A DNA stretch of 64,000 nucleotides from Phycisphaerales bacterium (GCA_003141315.1 PLLP01000024.1:204395-268394), one strand, 5' to 3'; shown: positions 44,598-55,282, numbered from the stretch's first letter. Notes: a model not told the origin generated them from the letters alone. Made by a program: numbers and translations.

Positions 44598-47500
44598 ATG
44601 TTAAAATTACTCTTAACTTTCTCGATAGCAAGAAAATTGCAACGTCAGCCTCGACGGACATTCTTTCGGCAATCTCACGATAGTGGGCAACGCCGAATCA
44701 TTTTTATGTTATGCTTGTTGACTTCCGCAATTTTCTATATTACTGCTGCTAATACAGCAAATGCGACAACCTATTATGTCGACCCAAATGGAAGCGATAG
44801 TGCTGCAGGTGACTCTGCTCATCCGTGGAAAACAGTAGCCAGAGCACTGCCTAATTATACTGGTTCAGGCACCAAAGTCATAGGCGGCGACACGGTCAAA
44901 TTTAGGACTGGCAATTATGGGGCTTTTAGCCTGACTAATTACTCCAATACAAACTGGATAATTTATACAAAGGATACTGGTGCAACTCCAGTTTTTACAG
45001 GTATAAACATAACAAATGCCACTAAGCGTGATATTTATCTCAAATTTGATGGAATCAACATAACACAACCGAACCCCAATCTTGACCCAAACCTTCCACC
45101 GTGGCCAAAGACGATAGCTGTTGATGTCGAATATGGCAACTATTTTGATATATGTAACTGCACCATCAAGGGGTGGAACAGGTATCTGACTGGCCAGGCA
45201 TTTGAGAGTTATGATTCTGATTATGCTACAGTTGAAAATTGTGAGATTTATGATACTGGTTCCGGGGTAAGGTTTATTGCGGGTAACCACACTACCTTAA
45301 AAAGCTGCAATATGCACGACTTTGCTGCCAGTGCCGTCGATACGCACGGTGATATAACCGTTACCAATTTTTTGATAGAACGTAATCATATTCATAGTCA
45401 AAAGGATTTTTATGATGGAAATGACCCGCAAAGTATTTATTTTCCCCCTGACAGATTAGACCTTGATTTAACAACTTATCCTTACAATGGCGGTGTTCCT
45501 CCTGGCGCACTGGCGAACCTTATCCCAGGAGAACAAGTGTGGTGTTCAGGGCGGGCAGCAGGAAATGGAAGTGATTTTGTTGCAAAGGGGATTTTAATGC
45601 GAACCCCGTATTGGAGCACTTCATTATCTCCTCATCATTGGGTTCTATATTTCCGAAAGATTACTGGTACTCAAACTTGGGCTTATGTTTATGACACCAA
45701 TTCGCCTTATGGGTTAATTGGTTTTGCCGAATGTATTGGGCAGACAAGTGGAGCACATTTTACTCCCTATGATTGGGGTGAGGGCATGCACGGGGGTTCT
45801 GCTTTGGCGATACGGTCACGAAATGTAACAATAAAAAAGAACATTATCCACAACTGGGGTGGTCAAGGCATATATTTCTATCCTGACGCATCAGGGTATT
45901 CGGGGATGACAATCGAGAACAATCTCGTCTATGATGTATATAATAGTAATGCTTTTACAAGTCTTAATGGAACTTGCTTAATCAGGAACAATACACTTAT
46001 TGGGTTTATTTCGACTACTGCACAAGGTGCAGATGGTGTGGTAGATAGATACCGTAATGCCGGAGGGCCAACACTCCTTGCGGGTTATGATGGAACTGGC
46101 GTGGAAATGTATAATAATGTATTTGTGGGGGGGCCTCCACTTCCTCTTGACCCAAATAAATATGTAGAGAATTACAACATCTACTCATACGGAATAGGCA
46201 GGGGCGGGGCCGAAACTTTGCAGGGTGCAAATTCAAAGATTACAGTCTGGAAAGGAACTGCCCTACAGGGCTATCCTCTTCGTGGCTGGCCTAATTATTT
46301 TGAAAATATAAATTATACTTACGCAGGAGGTAGAACTGGTATAAATATGTTTGTAAGCGGTTTTCCCCCTCCTTATGATTATGATTACGCCAGAGATGGA
46401 ATCCAAGCATTTTTTGTAAGTCCTGGTTTCAAGACTAATATATCGACAACAGGGATTGCAAATGGTTATAATACGGATACAGGAAAAACTTGGGATTATC
46501 ATCTTGCCGCAGGTTCGCCAGGAATCAATTTTGGCAACCAGGCTAATCAGCCAACAGACAGCCTTGGCACAATTGGTTCCGATGGTTTTATTGTGGATGA
46601 CGGACCTGCCCGTGATTCAAGTCACCATAGTGCCGGCTGCTATGAGTATGTATCGGGTATTCAGACCTATACTTTGAACATAACGGCTTCTTACGGCACG
46701 GTTGCCAAGTCGCCGAACAAGACCAGTTACACTTCAGGCGAAACAGCTACCCTCCAGGCAACGCCAAATACAGGTTATCATTTCGTCAGTTGGTCAGGCG
46801 ATGCTTCGGGAACAAGCGATTCAACAACAATCACAATGACTTCGAACAAGTCCGTAACCGCCAACTTTGCTATAAATACCTATACGCTGAGCATAACAGC
46901 AAGCAATGGCCTGGTTGCCAAATCGCCCAATAAAAGTTCTTACGATTACGGTGAAATTGTCACCCTTACAGCCACGGCGAATTACGGCTATAGCTTCTCA
47001 AGCTGGTCAGGCGATGCCTCCGGAACGAGCAGCACCACGACCGTCACTATGAACAGCAATAAATCTGTCACCGCAAATTTTTCAACACTTACCTACAGCC
47101 TGACTATAAATTCAAGCAATGGTTCGGTAACTAAGACTCCCGAGAAAACGGTTTATAATTACGGTGAGCAGGTGGTGTTGCAGGCGGTTGCAGATACCGG
47201 CTATCATTTCACCGGCTGGTCTGGCGGCGCTTCAGGCACTGCCAACCCGGTGACAATAACAATGACCGCAAATAAGACGGTTACCGCAAGCTTTGCAATC
47301 AACACCTATACATTGGCTACTTCAGCGGTTTTTGGTTCAGTTACCAAATCACCCAGTAAAGCCCTGTATGACTATGGCGAGACGGTCACTCTCCAGGCTG
47401 TTCCCAACACTAATTATGCCTTCACCGGCTGGTCTGGTGATGCATCCGGCAGCACCAATCCTGTAAGTCTTACGATGAACGCAAGTAAATCCGTCAGTGC

Positions 47501-49577
47501 GAATTTCGTGTATACAATTCCTGATAATAATGCCCCGAGCATCGATAAATCCAGATGCTATCCCCGGCCTGACGCAATACAGGTGCCTCTGCGAACCCTT
47601 ATCATTCTTTACCTCACTGACGTCGGCACAGGCGTTGATGGTAATACTGTATCCATCGATGTTAATGGCGAAAATGTTTATACAGGAAACGTTAGTAGTT
47701 TCAGCAGCACTCAGGGCCGATGTCACAGGATAGGAAATATCTCCCGCTTTATATTTATATACCAGCCTTATCTGGATTTTGATTATGACCAGACCGTCAC
47801 TATTGCGGTTGACGCAAACGACCTGTCCGGCAATAAAATGAATGACTCGTATTCGTTCACGACTGAAATGCTTTCGTTCGGAAAAAATGAGAAAGTTGAT
47901 TCAGGTTCGAGCAGTATTGCGGATGGGCATACTGCAACCGCTGCGGACAGCGGCGGAAACATCTGGGCTGTCTGGCAGAAAGGGGCAACGGGGAGCAGGG
48001 ATATTTACATCGGCAAACTAACGGCAGATGCAGCGGCTTTTGGAACAAGCGCTCAGTTGACTAATGATTCCTATGACCAGTGCAATCCTGCAATAGCAGT
48101 GGATTCGAGCGATAAGATTTATGCCGTATGGCAGGATAACAGGCGGGGATACTGGGATGTTTTTTGTTCAACTTCGACCGATGGTGCAACATGGTCGAGC
48201 GCAGTGAGAATCACCGACTCTAATTCTAATCATATCAATCCTGAAATAGCTATCGACCATTCATCACCGAATAAAGTTTATGTTGTCTGGCAGGACGACC
48301 AAAATGTAAATCAGGATATTTTCGTGGCATCTTCAACCAATTCCTTTTCTACAAAAACCATTACCCAGGTTACCTCGAATACCTCAGACCAGACAAAGCC
48401 GGCTGTTGTTGTCGATGCCGCCAATACGGCTTACATATTCTGGACGGATTTGAGAAACGGCACCAAAGATATTTACGGTGCGGCTTCTAACAGCGGTCCC
48501 TGGACAAATGTTGCGGTCGTCACCGGCGCCGATGACCAGTCTGAACCGGCTGTTGCTGCCGAATCGACAGGAGCGGCTCTGCACTTGTTGTGGGTCGACG
48601 TTAATTCATCTGGAAACGAGGACATATACTATTCTGCATGCAGCGGCGGTCTGCACGCACTTACAGGAAAGGATATTATTGATGATACTACCCACGCCGA
48701 CCAGAACCAGCCGGCGATAACTGTAAGAGGAAGTGCCGCAGGCAATTTAGATATCTATGCCTGCTGGCGAGACAAACGTAATACTGATACTGACCTTTAT
48801 CTTGTCCAGATTGGTCAGGGCAGCGGAACAAATGTTTTTGTTGGAGATGACAGCAGCACTTCAGCCCAGTCAGGCCCCGCCATTGGCGTTGACGCCGATG
48901 GATACCCTTACATAGTGTGGGTCGATGGCAGGGATACAGCCGCAGCTATCTACTATGCAGGCGCAACTCATATAAAAACCGACCCGCTTCTTGAACAGGA
49001 TGTGTTAATAGCGTCCAATACCACGGTTGGCACAGACCCGTCTGCCATAAGCAGCATCAATGACATTTCGGTTTTCTTCCCGGCAGATTCGTATTTGTGC
49101 GATGTGAACCTTACCTGTTCGGAGGTCGAGAACCCGCCTAAATTTGAAATGAGTATTTTAAGCAGTCCTTACGAATTCGGGCCAAGCGGGATTGATTTTG
49201 AACAGCCGGTTACCATTGTTATACCCTATATTGCCGGTTCCGGCAGCGCAAGCGTCTATTGGTATAATACGCTTACTGCCCAGGCCAGCCAGACGGGCAT
49301 AACGAACATCCAGGACACTACAATATTTGGCTCTCTTCACGCCATTAGCTTTAAGACTACCCACTTCACCTGGTATTTTGTCGGGTCAAGCAGTAGTACA
49401 AGCAGCAGCGGCGGTGGCGGCGGGGGAGGCGGCTGTTCACTTGCTCCGCCGGGAAAAAGCGGCGGGGTTATCGAATTTTTCCTGCCGTTCCTGGCGATGG
49501 GACTTGTAATGGCTATAATAAAGTGGCAGGACAGGCGAAATCTGAAAAGGTCGGACTCTAAAACGGACAGGATTTGA
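44598..49577 (+). CDS. Giant surface protein: beta-helix, InlB-like repeats, seven-blade propeller, Gly-Cys C-terminal tail
   Basis: A 1659-residue protein. A basic N-terminus of about 35 residues precedes a signal peptide (MLCLLTSAIFYITAANTANA). Residues 58-680 are a right-handed beta-helix (TYYVDPNGSDSAAGD start). About 688-970 are four ~70-residue InlB/List-type repeats (ANFAIN...WSGDASG). A Ca/Ig-like linker follows, then seven W-x-D-x-R...DIY blades at about 1110-1465, consistent with a seven-blade propeller. The C-terminus is Ser/Gly-rich, then GGGGCSLAPPGKSGG (Cys about 1613), a hydrophobic helix and QDRRNLKR. This matches the layout of MYXO-CTERM/JDVT-CTERM-like tags processed by CPBP intramembrane proteases. 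The next gene encodes one. Probably surface-anchored and possibly adhesive. Confidence 0.87.
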   Translation: MLKLLLTFSIARKLQRQPRRTFFRQSHDSGQRRIIFMLCLLTSAIFYITAANTANATTYYVDPNGSDSAAGDSAHPWKTVARALPNYTGSGTKVIGGDTVKFRTGNYGAFSLTNYSNTNWIIYTKDTGATPVFTGINITNATKRDIYLKFDGINITQPNPNLDPNLPPWPKTIAVDVEYGNYFDICNCTIKGWNRYLTGQAFESYDSDYATVENCEIYDTGSGVRFIAGNHTTLKSCNMHDFAASAVDTHGDITVTNFLIERNHIHSQKDFYDGNDPQSIYFPPDRLDLDLTTYPYNGGVPPGALANLIPGEQVWCSGRAAGNGSDFVAKGILMRTPYWSTSLSPHHWVLYFRKITGTQTWAYVYDTNSPYGLIGFAECIGQTSGAHFTPYDWGEGMHGGSALAIRSRNVTIKKNIIHNWGGQGIYFYPDASGYSGMTIENNLVYDVYNSNAFTSLNGTCLIRNNTLIGFISTTAQGADGVVDRYRNAGGPTLLAGYDGTGVEMYNNVFVGGPPLPLDPNKYVENYNIYSYGIGRGGAETLQGANSKITVWKGTALQGYPLRGWPNYFENINYTYAGGRTGINMFVSGFPPPYDYDYARDGIQAFFVSPGFKTNISTTGIANGYNTDTGKTWDYHLAAGSPGINFGNQANQPTDSLGTIGSDGFIVDDGPARDSSHHSAGCYEYVSGIQTYTLNITASYGTVAKSPNKTSYTSGETATLQATPNTGYHFVSWSGDASGTSDSTTITMTSNKSVTANFAINTYTLSITASNGLVAKSPNKSSYDYGEIVTLTATANYGYSFSSWSGDASGTSSTTTVTMNSNKSVTANFSTLTYSLTINSSNGSVTKTPEKTVYNYGEQVVLQAVADTGYHFTGWSGGASGTANPVTITMTANKTVTASFAINTYTLATSAVFGSVTKSPSKALYDYGETVTLQAVPNTNYAFTGWSGDASGSTNPVSLTMNASKSVSANFVYTIPDNNAPSIDKSRCYPRPDAIQVPLRTLIILYLTDVGTGVDGNTVSIDVNGENVYTGNVSSFSSTQGRCHRIGNISRFIFIYQPYLDFDYDQTVTIAVDANDLSGNKMNDSYSFTTEMLSFGKNEKVDSGSSSIADGHTATAADSGGNIWAVWQKGATGSRDIYIGKLTADAAAFGTSAQLTNDSYDQCNPAIAVDSSDKIYAVWQDNRRGYWDVFCSTSTDGATWSSAVRITDSNSNHINPEIAIDHSSPNKVYVVWQDDQNVNQDIFVASSTNSFSTKTITQVTSNTSDQTKPAVVVDAANTAYIFWTDLRNGTKDIYGAASNSGPWTNVAVVTGADDQSEPAVAAESTGAALHLLWVDVNSSGNEDIYYSACSGGLHALTGKDIIDDTTHADQNQPAITVRGSAAGNLDIYACWRDKRNTDTDLYLVQIGQGSGTNVFVGDDSSTSAQSGPAIGVDADGYPYIVWVDGRDTAAAIYYAGATHIKTDPLLEQDVLIASNTTVGTDPSAISSINDISVFFPADSYLCDVNLTCSEVENPPKFEMSILSSPYEFGPSGIDFEQPVTIVIPYIAGSGSASVYWYNTLTAQASQTGITNIQDTTIFGSLHAISFKTTHFTWYFVGSSSSTSSSGGGGGGGGCSLAPPGKSGGVIEFFLPFLAMGLVMAIIKWQDRRNLKRSDSKTDRI
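46662..47515 (+). repeat. Four tandem ~210-bp coding repeats (InlB/List-type)
   Basis: Each unit encodes about 70 residues with the pattern TYTLxIxxSNGxVxKSP, YxYGExVTLxA and FxxWSGDASG...SVTANF. The four units are diverged in DNA, so the duplication is not recent. Confidence 0.85.
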
Positions 49578-49579
49578 AT

Positions 49580-50329
49580 ATGCCTGCTATATCCGCAAAT
49601 TCCTGTGCTGCATCTTATAAGCCGCCTTCGGCGAGCCTCGGCGGGGCCTGCTTAATCCGGAAAAAATTATTATCCTTTAATACTCTGCTTTTTATCGAGA
49701 CAATTCTTGTAATCGCTGCTGCAGTATGGATTATTAAACTGTTGTTTAATTCTGGTGCAGCCGACGTTGCCAGGCTGATTATACCGGCTGTCCTTATGAC
49801 GGCTGCGATAGTGCCAACTCTAATCAGGGGACGCAAACTAAGGCGTATCGGCCTGAATGTAAAAAATGCGAGGCTGTCTATGCGGCTGTTTTTTTGGGCT
49901 TCGCTTTTGATTCTTCCATCGGTGCTTCTTGTTATATGGCTGTTCAGATTGTGCGGCATAAATTCGCCTTTGCAGCAGGGCGGCGGATTGCAAAACAGAT
50001 GGTGCTACTGGATTGTTTTTCAGTTCCTTTACATAGCGATGGCGGAGGAATTGTTCTTTAGAGGGTATCTGCAAACCAACATTCTTGCGATTACTAAAAA
50101 GCTGATGCGCCGCGGCTTATTCCAAAGGTTTGTTGTCGTGTTTGCGTCTGCGATATGTTTTGCAGCTGCTCACATGATAATTCGTTTCCAAATTGCCGGA
50201 ATCCTTACATTCTTTCCGGGCCTCGTTCTCGGATGGCTTTTTTTGCGAACAAGGTCGCTTTTGGCGCCTGTCTTGTTCCACGGCCTTGCCAACACCTGTT
50301 TTGTTTTGATTTGTATGTTTCTGACGTAA
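49580..50329 (+). CDS. CPBP-family glutamic intramembrane protease, candidate C-terminal sorting enzyme
   Basis: About 249 residues with roughly six to seven membrane helices. The CPBP/Abi motifs are present: MAEELFFRGYLQ (catalytic EE and R) near residue 158, AAAHMII (His) near 198 and HGLANTC near 237. ATG 49580 lies 3 bp after the previous stop; a TTG at 49574 would give a 4-bp overlap. The N-terminal ~25 residues include KPPSASLGGA, encoded by a CCGCC/GGCGG palindrome. Myxosortase and related CPBP enzymes cut Gly-Cys tails, and the immediate upstream product carries one, so this is probably its dedicated processor. Confidence 0.87.
   Translation: MPAISANSCAASYKPPSASLGGACLIRKKLLSFNTLLFIETILVIAAAVWIIKLLFNSGAADVARLIIPAVLMTAAIVPTLIRGRKLRRIGLNVKNARLSMRLFFWASLLILPSVLLVIWLFRLCGINSPLQQGGGLQNRWCYWIVFQFLYIAMAEELFFRGYLQTNILAITKKLMRRGLFQRFVVVFASAICFAAAHMIIRFQIAGILTFFPGLVLGWLFLRTRSLLAPVLFHGLANTCFVLICMFLT
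49621..49647. repeat. CCGCC...GGCGG palindrome inside the CPBP gene
   Basis: GCCGCCTTCGGC followed by GAGCCTCGGCGGGGC. This is the most diverged member of the window's palindrome family, and encodes part of the extra N-terminal residues of the protease. Confidence 0.5.
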
Positions 50330-50370
50330 AATCAACAGTATCGCAGACCTTGAACTATCATTCGTTTTGC

Positions 50371-50395
50371 AGTTTTTGTGTCCTATAAAAACTGT
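50371..50395 (+). terminator. Weak hairpin after the CPBP gene
   Basis: CAGTTTTT and AAAAACTG form an 8-bp stem around a 9-base loop, 42 bp after the protease stop. There is no pure T tail. It may separate the protease transcript from the type II secretion operon. Confidence 0.35.
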
Positions 50396-50508
50396 CCGTC
50401 AACCCCCCAGTTTCCAATATTTGGTATTCTGCGGCTTGCCGAAAGGCCGCTTAAGTGGCCTATAAAACGTGTCGATAAACTTCGATATAGTGAAGAAGGT
50501 GCATTTAA

Positions 50509-51393
50509 ATGGATAAAAAAAATAAATTACTCGTTCGTAAGATTATGTCGCTAAGCAAGTTAGCGTTAGTTATTACGCTGGCGGCTGTAGCCCTGAGGAT
50601 GGTCTTAATTCTGCGGCAGGCAGACTCCGGTTTTGGGCCTCGTTCAGCCGTTGCCGCTCCGGATTTTTCTGAATTGAAACCGGTATCCAAAAGCCCGGCA
50701 ACGCCTGCCGATTATGCAGCTATTTTTGAGAAGAGCATCTTCAAAGGTGCCGCGATTAAATTTGAGCCTGAGACTACTTCAGTCCTGCCGGAAGCCTCGG
50801 AGCTATTGGGCATGCAGCTTTCCGGCACGATTGCCGGCAGTCCCGGCATCGCGCGGGCAATCATAAAAGACCTTAAAACTAATATGCCCGGACTCTACAA
50901 AATTGGCGACAAGGTAAGAGGGGCGACTATCGAGAAAATCGAAAATAATTACGTCGTTTTGCTCCTCGACAGCCAGATGAAGGTGCTTAACCTTTACACC
51001 AAAGAGGGTACTCAATCGAAAACTGATAGCAGAGGGCTTGTGGCGATGAAACAGGATGTAAGTGCGATCGCAGCCGGCGCAGGCAGCGAAACTGAAACAA
51101 AAACATACTCCCAATTCAGCGGAATAGAGAGGGTGCTGAAAACAGCAATCATCGAACCAAATCGGGTCGGCGGCAAAGTCGAAGGGCTTTCAATCGAAAA
51201 CCTCGGCAACTCTGAAATAGCAGCCGCACTTGGTTTTAAAAATGGAGACGTCATCAATGCGGTCAACAACCAGAAATTGACAAGCACACAGAAGGCTTTT
51301 CAGGTTCTCAAAAAGGCCAGAAGCCAGACGGCTATAACAGTTAATCTTTCACGGGATGGAAAACCCGAAACGTTATCGTTTCCGCTAAGGTAA
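50509..51393 (+). CDS. gspC: Type II secretion protein GspC
   Basis: A 294-residue inner-membrane protein with one helix near residues 17-35 (LALVITLAAVALRMVLIL), an HR domain at about 85-160 (LLGMQLSGTIAGSPGIARAI), and a PDZ domain near 210-294 (GGKVEGLSIENLGNSEIAAALGF). GspC links the inner-membrane platform to the secretin and may select substrates. GAAGAAGGTG precedes the ATG. It begins the operon gspC-D-E-F-G-I-J-K-L-M. Confidence 0.88.
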   Translation: MDKKNKLLVRKIMSLSKLALVITLAAVALRMVLILRQADSGFGPRSAVAAPDFSELKPVSKSPATPADYAAIFEKSIFKGAAIKFEPETTSVLPEASELLGMQLSGTIAGSPGIARAIIKDLKTNMPGLYKIGDKVRGATIEKIENNYVVLLLDSQMKVLNLYTKEGTQSKTDSRGLVAMKQDVSAIAAGAGSETETKTYSQFSGIERVLKTAIIEPNRVGGKVEGLSIENLGNSEIAAALGFKNGDVINAVNNQKLTSTQKAFQVLKKARSQTAITVNLSRDGKPETLSFPLR

Positions 51394-51397
51394 AAAA

Positions 51398-53665
51398 ATG
51401 AAGACTATGTGGATATTAAAACATAAAAATTTCGGAGCCTCGAGGCTGCCCCTGTTAAGGCATACTGAACCTTTGCTGCTTGTTTGTGCAATGTGCCTTA
51501 TATCATTATCTTTTTCCGGCTGTACACGGGAAGCGAAAGAAACGTCGCTGATGCCGCACCAGGGCAATCAGGAATTCGTTAGAAGCGGCAGTCCTGTTGG
51601 AGCAGTCGGCGGCAAAGCCAGTTCGGATTCTGCGGCCATTACCAGCCAGGAGCAAACCGAAAAGACAATTGCTCCGAAGGGCAATATGGAATCGGCTCAA
51701 AACACGCAGGCTGATTCACCGGCGGAAATTGAAACGCCTGCTCAGCCGGTTCAGGATACTTTGCCTGTTGCCGCTGTTGTGCCGGATGAGAAGCAGGAAT
51801 CCGCCGACACGGTGTTTAAGTCGCCGAAGTTGACCGATGCCAATATGGCAAATGAGCTTATATCGGTAAATTTCGACCAGATGGATATACGCACGGTTCT
51901 GAAGACCATCGGAGATATTACCGGCATCAACTTTGTTATCGATGACGGCGTTCAGGGCACTGTCACTGTGATGTCTCCTACCAAAATACGCGTGGCAGAT
52001 TTATATGAGTTTCTCCAGTCAATTCTTGAGGTCAAAGGGTATGCCGCGGTGCCTGCGGGCAATCTTGTGAAGATAGTTTCGCGTGCTGAGGCAACAAAAC
52101 GCAATCTTACAGTTCGCATCGGCAGCAACCCGTCGGATATACCCGAAAATGATACAATCGTCACCCAGATGCTTCCTCTTACGCACGCGGATGCTGCGGA
52201 AGTAAGCCAGATTATCAAGCCGCTTCTGAGCGCCGGTGCGCAAATGTCAACGTACCCCAGGACAAACACAATTGTTATTACTGATACCTCGTCGAATATA
52301 TTCCACGCCGCCAGGGTCATACAGCAGCTTGACCGTATGGGTGCGGAAGAAAAGGTTTCGGTTATCTACCTTTCTCATGCCTCTGCGGATGTTGTAAGCG
52401 AACAAATCACCCAGATAATGGAGAAGGGTAAATCTCCACAGGCGGGCGGCGGCAAGGCAGCCTCCGATTCGCAGCTCAAAATTTCTACCGACTCAAGGAC
52501 AAATTCGCTTCTGGTTGTCGCCAACATAAAAGATACCGAGAGAATAAAATCGCTTGCCAAACAACTGGATGTCGAAAGACCTCGCGGCAGCAATAACGTT
52601 CACGTCAAGTACCTCAAGAACGCGCAGGCGAAAGAGGCCGCGCTATCGCTGACGGCGGCGCTTGCTAACCTGAAAATCTCTGGCGCTATCGGCAACGCAT
52701 CCACCCAGCAGGTCTACGTTTCCGCGGATGAAAGCACCAACGCCCTTATTATAACCGCCTCTGCACAGGATTATGAGGTAATCAACGAAATCATCGAGAA
52801 GCTCGACGTCGTCCGGCAATCGGTTCTCGTCGAGATGCTTATTGTTGAGATTAGCCAGGACAGCCTTAACGAAATCGGTGTGGACTGGGCTACGTTCGAC
52901 CAGGCTGTCCAGGGCGGCGTACGGTATTTTGGAGCGACAAATTTAGGTGTGCGCGAGGGCTATGCTGCCGGCGACCTTGAAGGTTTGGTTGTCGGTGCGT
53001 GGAAGAAAAATGGTTCGAATGTGACAATAGGCGCGATTATGAACGCCCTTGAAAAAACATCCGGCGTGAATATCCTTTCCACCCCGCACCTCCTTACGTT
53101 AAACCATCACAAGGCGCAGTTCATAGTCGGCGAGAATATGCCGTTCGTTACGCAGTCGAGAATTACCGACACGGAACCGCAGACGCCGACCGTAATCAAA
53201 ACCTTCGAATACAAGGATGTCGGAATTACCCTCGATATAACCCCGCACATTAGCCAGGGAGGATTAGTCAGGCTCGAAATTGACAGCCAATTCACCAAGC
53301 TCATCGAGTCGGTCTCTGCGGCCGCGGCAGCGGCATCGCTCGATACGCCGACAACCGCCAAACGGCAGGTACAGACAGTCGTATCTATGAATGACGGCTC
53401 CACCGTTGTGATAGGCGGCCTTATTCGTGATGATAAAGTCACGCTGCACACTAAGATTCCCATCGTCGGGGATATTCCTCTGATTGGTTCGCTCTTCAGT
53501 TTCAAGAAAGACCAAATTCAGAAAACCAATTTGCTTATGTTTATAACGCCGCACATTGTCGATTCTCAGCAGGACCTCGATAGGCTCACTGTCGAAAAGA
53601 AACAGCAGATGAATGCAGCCGTTAAAGGTATCGGCGGCGAGAAAAATAATGCCGGCGGCAAATAA
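51398..53665 (+). CDS. gspD: Type II secretion secretin GspD
   Basis: A 755-residue secretin. The N-terminus is a lipoprotein signal (LLVCAMCLISLSFSGC, Cys near residue 42), followed by a Pro/Ala/Glu-rich linker, N0 (ISVNFDQMDIRTVLKTIGDI) near 150, two or three N domains, and the C-terminal secretin region with VLVEMLIVEISQDSLNEIGV, GVNILSTPHLLTLNH and TVVIGGLIRDDKV. It forms the outer-membrane pore. The gene starts 4 bp after gspC. Confidence 0.93.
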   Translation: MKTMWILKHKNFGASRLPLLRHTEPLLLVCAMCLISLSFSGCTREAKETSLMPHQGNQEFVRSGSPVGAVGGKASSDSAAITSQEQTEKTIAPKGNMESAQNTQADSPAEIETPAQPVQDTLPVAAVVPDEKQESADTVFKSPKLTDANMANELISVNFDQMDIRTVLKTIGDITGINFVIDDGVQGTVTVMSPTKIRVADLYEFLQSILEVKGYAAVPAGNLVKIVSRAEATKRNLTVRIGSNPSDIPENDTIVTQMLPLTHADAAEVSQIIKPLLSAGAQMSTYPRTNTIVITDTSSNIFHAARVIQQLDRMGAEEKVSVIYLSHASADVVSEQITQIMEKGKSPQAGGGKAASDSQLKISTDSRTNSLLVVANIKDTERIKSLAKQLDVERPRGSNNVHVKYLKNAQAKEAALSLTAALANLKISGAIGNASTQQVYVSADESTNALIITASAQDYEVINEIIEKLDVVRQSVLVEMLIVEISQDSLNEIGVDWATFDQAVQGGVRYFGATNLGVREGYAAGDLEGLVVGAWKKNGSNVTIGAIMNALEKTSGVNILSTPHLLTLNHHKAQFIVGENMPFVTQSRITDTEPQTPTVIKTFEYKDVGITLDITPHISQGGLVRLEIDSQFTKLIESVSAAAAAASLDTPTTAKRQVQTVVSMNDGSTVVIGGLIRDDKVTLHTKIPIVGDIPLIGSLFSFKKDQIQKTNLLMFITPHIVDSQQDLDRLTVEKKQQMNAAVKGIGGEKNNAGGK

Positions 53666-53683
53666 CTTTCAGGAGAGTTAATC

Positions 53684-55282
53684 GTGGAAACAGCAGGGAG
53701 AGAAAATTCGGCTTTGAAGCAAAGTAATTATCTTCAGACCATATCGCCTGAGCAGCTTGTGCCGGGCCTGGTAAGGAAGCTGCCTCTGGAGTTTCTCAAG
53801 AAGCACGTCGCAATTCCCATCAGGCTCGAAAACGGCTCAGTCGCAATCGCATTATCTGACCCGCTGAATTTCGAGGCCTACGATTCTATATCGGGCGTCC
53901 TCGGCATGACCTGCGAAAGAGTAATCTGCCCAGCTTCTGAAATCGAGCATGCCATAAGCCGGTGTTTCTACCAGGATTCAGAACCCGGCGACGACGCTGA
54001 AGATATAACGGGCGGCGATTCTCCTGCCGGCGAGGATAAATTTGACGCAGCTTCTTTCGCTCCCCGGGCCGAGGACCTTTTGAGCATCGCCAACAAGGCG
54101 CCGACCGTCAAACTTGTTAACAGGATTCTTTTTCAGGCGCTGCAAAGCCGCTCCAGCGACATACATATCGAGCCTTACGAAGACGATGTAAAAGTCCGCT
54201 TCAGGGTTGATGGTGTGCTGCATAATGTATTTGCCCTGCCCAAAGGCCAGATGAGCGGCCTGGTATCGCGACTGAAAATAATGGCGAACCTCAATATCGC
54301 CGAGCAGCGTTTACCGCAGGACGGCCAAAGCCGCGTCAAAATCGGAAAAAAAGTAATTGATATTCGAATGTCTGTAATACCGACACAGGGCGGTGAGCGG
54401 ATGATGTTGAGGCTTTTAGACAAAAGCAACAGAAAACTCGGCCTCGACGAAATTGGTTTCTCATCGGACCTGCTGGAGAGTTTCAAAAAACTTATCAGCC
54501 TGCCGCACGGGATAATCCTCTTAACCGGTCCTACCGGCAGCGGCAAGACCACGACGCTCTATGCGACTATTAATCAGCTCAACAGCGAGGTGCGAAATAT
54601 CCTCACAGTCGAAGACCCGATAGAATATCAGCTGCCCGGCGTCGGGCAAATGCAGGTTAAGCCGAAAATTAAGCTCACCTTCGCGAGCTGCCTGCGTCAT
54701 ATTCTTCGCCAGGACCCGGACGTAATTATGATAGGCGAAATCCGCGACATTGAAACGGCGGAAATTGCAATCCAGGCCTCGCTTACCGGCCATTTGGTGT
54801 TAAGCACATTGCACACCAATGATTCGTCCTCGGCGGTCACCAGGCTTATCGATATGGGTGTCGAACCTTATTTGATTTCTTCCTCGGTGATTGCCATTAT
54901 GGCGCAGCGTCTGGTGCGGACTATATGCCCCGATTGCAGGAGACCTTACCAGAATAAGCAGCAAATGGAACTGCTCGGTAGCGGGAATTTTCCGCCGGGC
55001 TTCTCCGGACAGCTCTATAAAGGTCAGGGCTGCAAATACTGTCTCCAGACGGGATACTTCGGAAGAACCGCCATTTTTGAACTTTTAACAATTGATGACG
55101 AAATCAGGGAACTGATATTGAAAAGAAGCAGCTCTCATATCATAAAACAGCTTGCGGTCAAAAAAGGATTGAAAACGCTTCGCGATGACGGTCTGCAGAG
55201 AGTGCTGGCGGGCGAAACCACACTCGAAGAGATAATCAGGGTCACGCAGGATAATGCGCAGTTTTGTGCGGAGGTAAGTTAA
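53684..55282 (+). CDS. gspE: Type II secretion ATPase GspE
   Basis: A 532-residue ATPase starting at GTG 53684 after AGGAGAG. It has an MshEN/N-terminal domain to about residue 110, Walker A GPTGSGKTT near residue 281, Asp boxes (EDPIEYQLPGVGQMQV), Walker B (VIMIGEIRD) and His box (STLHTNDSSSA). CPDC near 414 and CKYC near 449 form the zinc-binding CM domain. It powers pseudopilus assembly. Confidence 0.94.
   Translation: METAGRENSALKQSNYLQTISPEQLVPGLVRKLPLEFLKKHVAIPIRLENGSVAIALSDPLNFEAYDSISGVLGMTCERVICPASEIEHAISRCFYQDSEPGDDAEDITGGDSPAGEDKFDAASFAPRAEDLLSIANKAPTVKLVNRILFQALQSRSSDIHIEPYEDDVKVRFRVDGVLHNVFALPKGQMSGLVSRLKIMANLNIAEQRLPQDGQSRVKIGKKVIDIRMSVIPTQGGERMMLRLLDKSNRKLGLDEIGFSSDLLESFKKLISLPHGIILLTGPTGSGKTTTLYATINQLNSEVRNILTVEDPIEYQLPGVGQMQVKPKIKLTFASCLRHILRQDPDVIMIGEIRDIETAEIAIQASLTGHLVLSTLHTNDSSSAVTRLIDMGVEPYLISSSVIAIMAQRLVRTICPDCRRPYQNKQQMELLGSGNFPPGFSGQLYKGQGCKYCLQTGYFGRTAIFELLTIDDEIRELILKRSSSHIIKQLAVKKGLKTLRDDGLQRVLAGETTLEEIIRVTQDNAQFCAEVS

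Noticed and set aside
46662-47515. CRISPR-like tandem array
   Set aside because: The units are ~210 bp, diverged and coding (InlB-like protein repeats), not short identical repeats with spacers.
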